From contig NZ_PSRT01000079.1 in the NCBI RefSeq assembly GCF_004212635.1, positions 1 to 41,204 of the forward strand: 41,204 nucleotides of DNA, given 5' to 3'. The notes below the pieces were generated by a model. It was not told the origin of the DNA and did not search any database. It worked only from the letters and a program-made list of their open reading frames with translations. Positions within the stretch are counted from its first letter, which is position 1. Each line of letters opens with the position of its first letter. Below are positions 12,195-19,722 of the stretch, piece by piece. The DNA is from Bradyrhizobium genosp. SA-3. Lineage in GTDB: Bacteria > Pseudomonadota > Alphaproteobacteria > Rhizobiales > Xanthobacteraceae. The translations under genes and the position numbers were made by a program.

Positions 12195-12965
12195 CTATCC
12201 CGGCAGGAAGAGCGCAAAGGGCTCCTCCACCGTTCGGCGCAGATGCTTTCGATACAAGGCATGGCTGGCGTCATCGGGCCCGATCCTTCCCAGAGACGGC
12301 CTCGAGACGTTTTTGAGCGGCACGTAGGCGATTGGCGCCGCGATCGGCGTGAGCTGCGAGCCAGGGCCGGCGCGGAGCGTCGAGATGATGCCGTACATCT
12401 CACCGGCGACGGTCGGCCGCGACACCGTGATCACGCGATGCTGGCCGTGCTTGATGATGACGAGGTAGATGAAGCCGGATTGGTGGGGAACGGCGACCTC
12501 GCCGGTATGTTCATAGGCGGCATCGGTCCGATCGCCCTCACGAAAGACCAGCGAAGAGACTTTCGGCTCCCAGACGATCTCGGTGCGATAGGCGAAGATC
12601 GCGTCTTTGTCGCCGAACGACGGCCGCAGGGTAATGTAGACGTCCTCGAGCCAGGTCACCGCACGATGCGCATAGGAGCCTAGGCTGTCGGGCGCGACAT
12701 CGTTTGCGGCCGGCGGCGTCACCACGACGGCACTTTTGCGCAAGGAGACACCTAGCGCCTGCTCCAGCCGGACCGTCGTCGCCAGCGTGAACGGCCGCCG
12801 GCCGCCGAGCACCTTCTCCAGCGTCGACAGGCTGAGCTTGGCCTGCTCGGCCAGCGCCTGGCGGGAGATCCGGCGTCTGGCGAGCTCCTCGCGAATGGTC
12901 TCGGCAATCTCGCGGCTCTGCTCGTCCGAAAGCTGCTTGTCGGTGAGTTTATCCTGTGTCTGCAT
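12195..12965 (-). CDS. XRE-type helix-turn-helix transcriptional regulator with an unknown C-terminal domain
   Basis: This 256-residue protein has an N-terminal helix-turn-helix (about residues 20-75: RRRISRQALAEQAKLSLSTL followed by EKVLGGRRPFTLATTVRLE). Its roughly 150-residue C-terminal domain was not recognised; it contains YLVIIKHGQHRVITVSRP and reads as mostly beta strand, possibly a ligand pocket. It converges with the binding-protein gene and is divergent from the sortase-target gene at 13153, so either could be its target. No membrane segment or signal peptide is seen. Confidence 0.8.
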   Translation of the reverse strand: MQTQDKLTDKQLSDEQSREIAETIREELARRRISRQALAEQAKLSLSTLEKVLGGRRPFTLATTVRLEQALGVSLRKSAVVVTPPAANDVAPDSLGSYAHRAVTWLEDVYITLRPSFGDKDAIFAYRTEIVWEPKVSSLVFREGDRTDAAYEHTGEVAVPHQSGFIYLVIIKHGQHRVITVSRPTVAGEMYGIISTLRAGPGSQLTPIAAPIAYVPLKNVSRPSLGRIGPDDASHALYRKHLRRTVEEPFALFLPG

Positions 12966-13152
12966 CGTGGCCCCTGCTCGAGGACGGCCATTCTAGCAGG
13001 GCGGACAAACCAGCACAAAACCGCACATGGCCATCCCGGCGGCGGTGAGCCCGGGCCGGTCGCGGCGGAACATTGCCGATCATTCTGCTCGCGAAATCAG
13101 GCCCTCCCGGCGGATGCTGAGAGCCAGCAAACGTCCTTCGGGAGCAGGCCAA

Positions 13153-15414
13153 ATGGACACCTACGGCACAGCCGACCACGACGATCACCCCATGTTGAAC
13201 CGGCTGATCAAGCTCGGATTGTTTCTTCTCGCGCAGGGCATCGCGGTGATGCTGATGGCCTTCGTGGCCCTGCTCGTCAGCTTCGGGACGAGTTGGTCGG
13301 CAACGACGGAGCAAGCAAGCCTGCTCCAGCCCGGCGATGCCCGCTCCGGCACTCTGCTCCTGAAGCAGGACGGCGCGTACACCGAAGCAATCCGCCTCGG
13401 CATCGACATCGACGTCACGGTGTCCGGTCCGACGCTGCGCGGACGGGTCACCCAGGTCTTCCGCAACCCGACCAAGGACTGGGTCGAGGCAACCTATGTT
13501 TATCCGTTAGCGACCGACGGCGCCGTGGATACGCTGAAGATGGTGGTCGGCGAGCGTGTCATCGTCGGCGACATCAAGGAGCGGCAGAAAGCTCGCGTGA
13601 TCTACGAAGAGGCGCGCCGCGGCGGTCAGAAGGCCGCGCTCACCGAGCAGGAACGACCGAACATCTTCACCAACTCGGTTGCCAATATCGGTCCCGGCGA
13701 AACCGTGCTGGTGCAGATCGAGTATCAGGAGCCGGTGCATCAATCCGGCAACGAATATTCGCTGCGCCTGCCGTTGGTGGTCGGACCGCGCTACAATCCG
13801 GCGCCGATCGTGCAGAGCGTCGACTTCCGCAACGACGGCTCGGGCTGGGGCGCGATCCATTCGGACCCGGTTGCGGACCGTGACCGTATCTCGCCTCCCG
13901 TGCTGGATCCTGCCAAAAATGCGCCGGTCAATCCGACCAGCATCACGGTGCGCCTGAAGGCCGGCTTTGCGCTCGGCGAGGTCAAGAGCCACCACCACAA
14001 CGTCAAGGTCGAGAGTCCGGACGACGCGACGCGCGTCGTCACGCTCACCGAGGGTGCCGTACCGGCCGATCGCGATTTCGAGCTGACCTGGAAGCCGGCC
14101 GCAGCGAAGGCGCCATCGGTCGGCCTGTTCCGAGAGCATGTCGGCGATTCCGATTACCTGCTCGCCTTCGTCACCCCGCCCAGCGCCGAACAGGCGATGC
14201 AGAAGCCGCTGCCGCGCGAGGTCGTGTTCGTGATCGACAATTCGGGATCGATGGGCGGCACGTCGATCGTCCAGGCCAAGGCGAGCCTGACTTATGCGCT
14301 TTCTCGTCTCCAGCCGTCCGACCGTTTCAACGTGATCCGCTTCGACGACACCATGGACGTGCTGTTTCCGGCTTCCATACCGGCGGATGCCGCGCATGTC
14401 GGTGAAGCCACCTCCTTCGTCAGCGCCCTGCAGGCGCGCGGCGGCACCGAGATGGTTCCGGCGATGCGCGCGGCGCTGACCGACAAGCTCGCCGACACCA
14501 GCATGGTTCGCCAGGTCATATTCCTGACCGACGGCGCGATCGGCAATGAGCAACAATTGTTCGAAACCATCACGGCGATGCGCGGGCGCTCGCGCGTGTT
14601 CATGGTCGGCATCGGGTCCGCGCCCAACACCTATCTGATGACCCGCGCTTCCGAACTCGGCCGCGGCGCCTTCACCCATATCGGCTCCGTCGAGCAGGTG
14701 GAGGAGCGCATGCGCGGCCTGTTCGCCAAGCTGGAAAATCCGGCCGTGACCGGCCTCAGTGCAAAATTCTCGGAGGCCAAGGCGGACGTCACCCCGGCGA
14801 TCATTCCCGACGTCTATCGCGACGAGCCCTTGGTGCTGGCGGCAAAACTCGACAAGCTCGCGGGCTCGCTCGAGATCAAGGGCCGCGTCGGCGATCGCCC
14901 GTGGTCAGTGACGCTGCCGCTGCAGAATGCCGCCGAAGGCAAGGGCCTGTCAAAACTCTGGGCCAGGCGCAAGATCGGCGATGCTGAAGTTGCGCGCACC
15001 CTGCGCGAGATGACGCCAGAAGAATCAGACAAGGCGATCCTGGCGCTGGCGCTCGACCATCAGATCGTCACGCGGCTGACCAGCCTGGTCGCGGTCGACA
15101 AGACGCCGAGCCGCCCCGAAGGCGAGCCGCTCAAGCTCAGCGAATTGCCGATCAACCTGCCGGCCGGCTGGGATTTCGAGAAAGTCTTTGGCGAACGACA
15201 GCAATTGCCGAAACAGTTGCACGAACGCCATGCAGATGCGCGCAATCAGCCGGCGGCGAGGCGGCCGACGCCTGCTGCGCCCGACACGATCCGTCTGCCC
15301 AAGACCGCAAGCTCGGCCGAGCTGAAGATGATCGCAGGTCTGATCCTGATCGTGCTCGCCCTGATCCTGTTCGTGTTCAACCGGCGTCAGCCCTTGCTCA
15401 CTGACGCCGCTTGA
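13153..15414 (+). CDS. VIT and von Willebrand A domain sortase-target surface protein
   Basis: This 753-residue exported protein has an N-terminal membrane segment near LGLFLLAQGIAVMLMAFVAL, a VIT domain (about residues 60-180, with VIYEEARRGGQKAALTEQE), and a vWA domain whose MIDAS motif DNSGS begins at Asp362, with TDG further on. The C-terminus has a sorting signal: LPKTA (residues 715-719), a hydrophobic helix (MIAGLILIVLALILFVF) and a basic tail (NRRQ). This is the layout described for proteobacterial sortase-target proteins (TIGR03788), which sit beside their own sortase as here. ATG at 13153 is chosen for the GGAG site eight bases before it; the frame is open back to 13027. Confidence 0.88.
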   Translation: MDTYGTADHDDHPMLNRLIKLGLFLLAQGIAVMLMAFVALLVSFGTSWSATTEQASLLQPGDARSGTLLLKQDGAYTEAIRLGIDIDVTVSGPTLRGRVTQVFRNPTKDWVEATYVYPLATDGAVDTLKMVVGERVIVGDIKERQKARVIYEEARRGGQKAALTEQERPNIFTNSVANIGPGETVLVQIEYQEPVHQSGNEYSLRLPLVVGPRYNPAPIVQSVDFRNDGSGWGAIHSDPVADRDRISPPVLDPAKNAPVNPTSITVRLKAGFALGEVKSHHHNVKVESPDDATRVVTLTEGAVPADRDFELTWKPAAAKAPSVGLFREHVGDSDYLLAFVTPPSAEQAMQKPLPREVVFVIDNSGSMGGTSIVQAKASLTYALSRLQPSDRFNVIRFDDTMDVLFPASIPADAAHVGEATSFVSALQARGGTEMVPAMRAALTDKLADTSMVRQVIFLTDGAIGNEQQLFETITAMRGRSRVFMVGIGSAPNTYLMTRASELGRGAFTHIGSVEQVEERMRGLFAKLENPAVTGLSAKFSEAKADVTPAIIPDVYRDEPLVLAAKLDKLAGSLEIKGRVGDRPWSVTLPLQNAAEGKGLSKLWARRKIGDAEVARTLREMTPEESDKAILALALDHQIVTRLTSLVAVDKTPSRPEGEPLKLSELPINLPAGWDFEKVFGERQQLPKQLHERHADARNQPAARRPTPAAPDTIRLPKTASSAELKMIAGLILIVLALILFVFNRRQPLLTDAA

Positions 15415-15443
15415 GAGAGGAGCCCCCCGAACTCCTCTGCTTC

Positions 15444-15493
15444 AGCGCGCGCGGTCGCCCGTCCCGTATCCAACGGCCGCGCGCGCTTTTTTT
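15444..15493 (+). terminator. rho-independent terminator after the sortase-target gene
   Basis: An 11-bp perfect stem, agcgcgcgcgg (15444-15454) with ccgcgcgcgct (15477-15487), has a 22-nt loop and a seven-base T-run. It separates the target gene from its sortase, so the sortase needs read-through or its own promoter. Confidence 0.8.
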
Positions 15494-15495
15494 CT

Positions 15496-15572
15496 GTCAT
15501 TGCGAGCGCAGCGAAGCAATCCAGACTGCGTCCGCCGCAACACACTGGATTGCTTCGCTGCGCTCGCGACGA
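15496..15572. repeat. palindromic intergenic repeat, family A
   Basis: An inverted repeat with left arm cattgcgagcgcagcgaagc and a near-complementary right arm, 15540-15572. It is close to the copies at 3634-3720 and 38884-38964. It abuts the sortase start, leaving about 11 bp between repeat and ATG. Confidence 0.85.
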
Positions 15573-15583
15573 TTGTGGACAAA

Positions 15584-16153
15584 ATGCCCCGCCTCATATC
15601 TCCCGTGGTTTTGGCGCTGATCGGCGCCATCCTGTTCGGCGATGGCGCCTACATTCATGCCAAGGCCTGGCTCGCGCAGGTGCTGTTGGAGCGTGCATTC
15701 GACCGAAGCGTCGCGACGGGAGAGCTGGTCAAGCCATGGTCATGGGCCGACACCTGGCCGGTTGCGCGGATCGAAGTGAAGCGGATCGGCGCCAGCGCGA
15801 TCGTGCTGGAGGGCTCGAGCGGTCAGGCGCTCGCTTTCGGACCCGGCCATGTCGAGCGGACGGCCGATGCCGGCGAACGCGGCGTTGCCGTCTATGCCGC
15901 CCATCGCGACACGCATTTCCGCTTCTTACGGAATGTTGCCATCGGAGACGTCATTGAGATCACCCGTCGCGACGGCAGGCATTTTCGCTATCGCGCGGAC
16001 TCTTCGGCCGTTGTCGGTTTCGACGCATCGGGCATCGATCCCGCGACACAGGATTTCGAGCTCGTGCTCGCGACCTGCTGGCCGTTCGACGCCGTTACGT
16101 CCGGCCCCGAGCGTTATGTCCTGCATGGCGTCCTGATTGGAGCTGATGAATGA
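15584..16153 (+). CDS. class GN-type sortase
   Basis: This 189-residue membrane transpeptidase has an N-terminal signal-anchor helix (residues 4-22, ISPVVLALIGAILFGDGAY) and a sortase fold. The catalytic His107 (YAAHRDTHF), Cys165 (LVLATCWPF) and Arg177 (GPERYVLHG) are all present. It probably anchors the neighbouring LPKTA-bearing vWA protein, its only visible substrate. The ATG at 15584 is chosen because earlier in-frame codons fall in the palindromic repeat; GTG at 15575 is an alternative. No clear Shine-Dalgarno sequence precedes it, so the exact start is uncertain. Dedicated sortase and target pairs occur in scattered Proteobacteria, first noted in marine species (TIGR03784 with TIGR03788). 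Confidence 0.88.
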   Translation: MPRLISPVVLALIGAILFGDGAYIHAKAWLAQVLLERAFDRSVATGELVKPWSWADTWPVARIEVKRIGASAIVLEGSSGQALAFGPGHVERTADAGERGVAVYAAHRDTHFRFLRNVAIGDVIEITRRDGRHFRYRADSSAVVGFDASGIDPATQDFELVLATCWPFDAVTSGPERYVLHGVLIGADE

Positions 16154-16267
16154 CGGCGATGCATCGCTCATTCCATCACGCGGCATACCATGTGGTTGCT
16201 ACTGCGAAGAACTCGCCATAGAACAGAGTGACGCGCCACCAAGAAGAACAACAGGTGAGGTCACGCC

Positions 16268-18487
16268 ATGGAAGCTCGCGTATCTGCTGCATCCCTCTCT
16301 CCGCGCCCATGGTCTCCGTCACATGACGCCAGCGACGTGGTCAAGGGCATCCATGCCATGCTGCACCCGCGCAACATCGTGCTGGTGGGCGCGACCGACA
16401 AGCCCGGCAATTATGCCGAGCGCATCTGGAACAATCTGATCAAGTACGGCTACGAGGGCGGACTCTATCCCGTCAACGCCAGGCGCGACACCATCTGGGG
16501 CGTCCCCTGCTACAAGGACTTTGCCAGCCTCCCCGAAAGGCCCGATCACGTCCTGGTGCTGGTGCCGGCACGCTCTGCGGTGCAGGTGATCCGCGATGCC
16601 GCTGCGGCCGGCGCACGTTCGGCCACCATCGTCACCTCGGGCTTCAGCGAATTGCAGGATGAGGAGAGCCAGAAGCTCGCCGCCGAATTGCAGGCCGCCG
16701 TGCGCGAGACCGGGCTTGCGGTCACGGGGCCGAACTGTCTCGGCAATCTGAGCGCCGGCGAAAAACTCTTCACCAACATCGACGACCGTGTCGTCACCAT
16801 GGAGCAGGGGGCGGTGGCGATTGCCGGACAATCCGGCGCCATCGTGATGGCAATCCGCCAGGCGCTGGAAGATCGGGGCGTCGGCGTCGGCTACATGGTG
16901 ACGACCGGCAACGAGACCGGGCTGGAGACGCCGGATCTGATGCGCTATTTCGCCGAGGACCCGAGCATCAAGGTGATCGTCGTCTATCTCGAAGGCGTGC
17001 GCAACACCAAAGCCTTCCGCGAAGCCTGCAAGGCGGCGCGCGCCGCGAGCAAGCCCGTGATCGCGCTCAAGCTCGGCTCGTCCGAGGGCGGCCGCGCTGC
17101 GGCGATGGCGCATACCGGCGCGCTCGCCGGATCGATCGAGACGTTCGACGCCGTTGCAACGCGCGAAGGCGTCATTCGGGTCGGTGGGCTTGACGAACTG
17201 ATCGAGAGCACCGAGTGCTTCGTCCACGCCGTGGCACCCAGAGGCGACCGGCTCGCCGCAGTTACGCTCTCCGGCGGCAAACGCGGCATGCTGATCGACG
17301 CTTTCTATGCCGCGGGCCTGAACTTCGCACCGCTGAGCCCGCATGTCAGCTCGGAGCTGGCAAAGATGCTCGGCCCCGGATCGATCGTCGGCAATCCGCT
17401 CGACGCAGGCTTTGCCGCCGTGGTGGATCCCTCGGTCTATATGAAGTCGATCAAGCTGATGATCGACGATCCCGATATCGACGTCGTCATCATCGATGCC
17501 GAGCTGCCGAAGGCGCCGCATGAGCTGCGCGAGCGCAATTTGCGCATCGTCAACGAGATGGCGAGCAGGGCCGCAAAGCCCGTGATCTATATCAGCGCGA
17601 TGTCGATCGGCTTCACCGAATTCACCAAGGCCCTGCGCAAGTCGCTGCCGCATCTGGCAGTCATGCAGGGCATGGACCGCGCGGTGACCGCGATCAAGTC
17701 GCTGCTCGACTATGCGAAGCTGCGCAAGGAAGTGCCGGACATCGCCTCACGCTCGAAGCCGGCCGCACGTGCCGTGCTGGAGAAGACGCTGAAGTCGGCG
17801 AACGGCGCGGCGCTCGACGAGGTTGCCTCCAAGAAGCTCCTGAAGGCATATGGCATCCCGATCTCGAAGGAGGCAATCGCGCAGACGGCGGCGGAAGCCG
17901 CGAAGATCGCCAAGCAGATCGGTTTCCCGGTTGTCGCGAAAGTCGTCAGCGCCGAGATCCTGCACAAATCCGACATCGGCGGCGTGGTGCTGAACCTCAC
18001 CAGTGCCGCCGAGGTGAAGAAGGCGTTCGCCGACATCACCGCGCGGGTGGCGAAGCTGAAGGGCAAGCCGAGGCTCGACGGCATCCTGATCGCGCAACAG
18101 GTCAAGGCCGAGCTCGAGCTCGTGGTCGGCGCCTCGCTCGATGCCGAGATGGGACCGGTCGTGCTGTTCGGCACCGGCGGCATCGATATCGAGCTGATGA
18201 AGGACGTCGCGCTCGCCGGCGCGCCGCTTGATGAGGCCGAGGCGCGGCTGCTGATCGGCCGCACCAAGGCCGGGATCAAGATGCGTGGCTATCGCGGCAA
18301 GCCGGCACTGCACGAGACCTCCGCGTTGAAGGCGCTCGTCGGCCTCTCCAGCCTGATCGCAGATGCCGGCGACCGGATCGCCTCGATCGACATCAACCCG
18401 TTTCTGATCAACACCAAGACAGGCGTGGCCGTCGATGCCCTCATTGTCCTGAATAACGCTGCGGCAAAGCGCGCGGCCGGGCACTGA
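16268..18487 (+). CDS. NDP-forming acyl-CoA synthetase (acetate-CoA ligase family, fused alpha-beta)
   Basis: This 739-residue protein has a CoA-binding Rossmann domain (about residues 30-160, PRNIVLVGATDKPGNYAERI), succinyl-CoA-ligase-like flavodoxin domains with the phosphorylated-histidine motif MAHTGALAGS, and a C-terminal ATP-grasp domain from about residue 510 (KKLLKAYGIPI, FPVVAKVVSAEILHKSDIGG). This order matches fused ADP-forming acetyl/acyl-CoA synthetases, which interconvert acid + CoA + ATP with acyl-CoA + ADP + phosphate through a phosphohistidine. A GGTGAGG site precedes the ATG by seven bases. It is transcribed alone. The acid substrate is unknown; in soil bacteria this family is often tied to aromatic or dicarboxylic acid use. 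Confidence 0.9.
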   Translation: MEARVSAASLSPRPWSPSHDASDVVKGIHAMLHPRNIVLVGATDKPGNYAERIWNNLIKYGYEGGLYPVNARRDTIWGVPCYKDFASLPERPDHVLVLVPARSAVQVIRDAAAAGARSATIVTSGFSELQDEESQKLAAELQAAVRETGLAVTGPNCLGNLSAGEKLFTNIDDRVVTMEQGAVAIAGQSGAIVMAIRQALEDRGVGVGYMVTTGNETGLETPDLMRYFAEDPSIKVIVVYLEGVRNTKAFREACKAARAASKPVIALKLGSSEGGRAAAMAHTGALAGSIETFDAVATREGVIRVGGLDELIESTECFVHAVAPRGDRLAAVTLSGGKRGMLIDAFYAAGLNFAPLSPHVSSELAKMLGPGSIVGNPLDAGFAAVVDPSVYMKSIKLMIDDPDIDVVIIDAELPKAPHELRERNLRIVNEMASRAAKPVIYISAMSIGFTEFTKALRKSLPHLAVMQGMDRAVTAIKSLLDYAKLRKEVPDIASRSKPAARAVLEKTLKSANGAALDEVASKKLLKAYGIPISKEAIAQTAAEAAKIAKQIGFPVVAKVVSAEILHKSDIGGVVLNLTSAAEVKKAFADITARVAKLKGKPRLDGILIAQQVKAELELVVGASLDAEMGPVVLFGTGGIDIELMKDVALAGAPLDEAEARLLIGRTKAGIKMRGYRGKPALHETSALKALVGLSSLIADAGDRIASIDINPFLINTKTGVAVDALIVLNNAAAKRAAGH

Positions 18488-18549
18488 CGGTCCGTAGGAC
18501 GGATTGGCGCAGCGTGATCAGCCATTGTTCGCGATAGACGCGCAAAGCA

Positions 18550-18580
18550 GTGGCGGGTTACGCTTCGCTAACCCGCCCTA
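18550..18580. repeat. short hairpin, partial family B repeat
   Basis: ggcgggtta (18552-18560) pairs with taacccgcc (18569-18577) and is followed by ctacc. It resembles one arm of the 4711-4803 element. It lies downstream of the synthetase gene but has no T-run, so it is not called a terminator. Confidence 0.6.
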
Positions 18581-18648
18581 CCTAACATGCGACCGAAGCC
18601 ATCCCGGCTTCTTCCAACTTCCCCGCTTTGGCCGTAAAATCGCCCTGC

Positions 18649-19467
18649 ATGGCACGCGCGAGCAATCTTGTGATCGGAACGGCGACGCTGGCGGTGATCG
18701 CCGTGGCGTTCGGCGGCCTGCTCGGCGTGCAGAAATGGCGCACCATCCAAAGCCGCAGCCAGTTGCGCGTGGTGTTCGAGGGCGGCTCCGCCAGCGGACT
18801 GCGTCGCGGCGGGCCGGTCAATTTCGACGGTGTGCCTGCGGGCCAGATCCTGTCGATCAAGCTGGACAGTCCCCGCAGGATCGTGGCGCTCGTGATGCTC
18901 GACAACACCGTACCGATCCGCAAGGACACCGTCGCTGGCATCGAGTTCCAGGGTCTGACTGGCGTTGCCGCGATCTCGCTGATCGGGGGCGCCCCCTCCG
19001 CGCCGCCGGTGCCGCTGGACTCGGACGGCATTCCCATACTGACCGCCGATCTCAGCGACGCCGAGTCCATCGTGGAGACTCTGCACAGTGTCGACCGTAC
19101 GATCGTGAGCAACGCCCCTGCGATCAAGGAGGGCCTGCGCACATTCGAGAACCATACTGCCGATCTCAGGAGCAAGGGCGGCGAAATCGACTCGGTCATG
19201 GCCAAGGTCGACAGCGCCTTCGCGGGCTTCGACAAGGCGGTCACGAAGATCGAGGGTGTGGTGCCCGGCTTCGTCAATGGCAAGGCCGACGAGCTGTTCG
19301 AGAAGATACAGGGGCTGCACGAGCTCGCCGACACCATGAAGAAGAAATCGGCGGGGTACCTCGAGGACATCCGCCGCTCGCTGCTCGATATCAGCGAGAC
19401 CGCCAACAAGATGGCGGGAACGCCCGTGGCGCCGCGACCGCCGCGCAGACCAGAGCAGCAGCGGTGA
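18649..19467 (+). CDS. MCE/MlaD-family protein
   Basis: This 272-residue protein has one N-terminal membrane helix (SNLVIGTATLAVIAVAFGGLL) followed by an MCE domain (about residues 35-115, with GLRRGGPVNFDGVPAGQILS and GLTGVAAISLIGG). A long helical C-terminal part runs to a proline- and arginine-rich tail. MCE proteins form periplasmic rings that carry lipids or other hydrophobic molecules between membranes, normally with an MlaE permease and MlaF ATPase. No such genes are next to it, so it stands alone here. ATG at 18649 is preferred over TTG at 18628; neither has a clear ribosome site, so the start is uncertain. Confidence 0.85.
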   Translation: MARASNLVIGTATLAVIAVAFGGLLGVQKWRTIQSRSQLRVVFEGGSASGLRRGGPVNFDGVPAGQILSIKLDSPRRIVALVMLDNTVPIRKDTVAGIEFQGLTGVAAISLIGGAPSAPPVPLDSDGIPILTADLSDAESIVETLHSVDRTIVSNAPAIKEGLRTFENHTADLRSKGGEIDSVMAKVDSAFAGFDKAVTKIEGVVPGFVNGKADELFEKIQGLHELADTMKKKSAGYLEDIRRSLLDISETANKMAGTPVAPRPPRRPEQQR

Positions 19468-19535
19468 TGCTTACCCTCCCCTGGAGGGGGAGGACTAGCG
19501 CATATGATCTCTTGGAGCAGCCTGAGCAAGCGCCT

Positions 19536-19665
19536 CGTCCTTCGAGACGACCGCTCCGCGGTCTCCTCCGGATGAGGCTAATTAGTATCGGACCCGTTGA
19601 AACCTGCTGCCGCACACTCCGCCCTCATCCTGAGGAGCCCGGCAAAGCCGGCGTCTCGAAGGATG
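19536..19665. repeat. palindromic intergenic repeat, family D
   Basis: A left arm beginning cgtccttcgagac (19536) and ending ggatgagg (19577) is matched by a right arm starting cctcatcctgagg (19623) and ending gtctcgaaggatg (19665). It lies between the convergent MCE and autotransporter genes, where it could act in transcript ending for both. Confidence 0.75.
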
Positions 19666-19722
19666 GGCCGCAGGGAATCCTCTGCCCATATGCGATAGCC
19701 CTCCCCCGGAGGGTGGCAGAAC

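Noticed and set aside
13507..14679. 390-codon open frame antisense to the vWA protein
   Set aside because: Covered by motif-supported VIT/vWA coding on the other strand.
16319..17653. 444-codon open frame antisense to the NDP-forming synthetase
   Set aside because: Shadow of the real gene; His/Asp/Arg-rich composition typical of reverse-frame GC bias.
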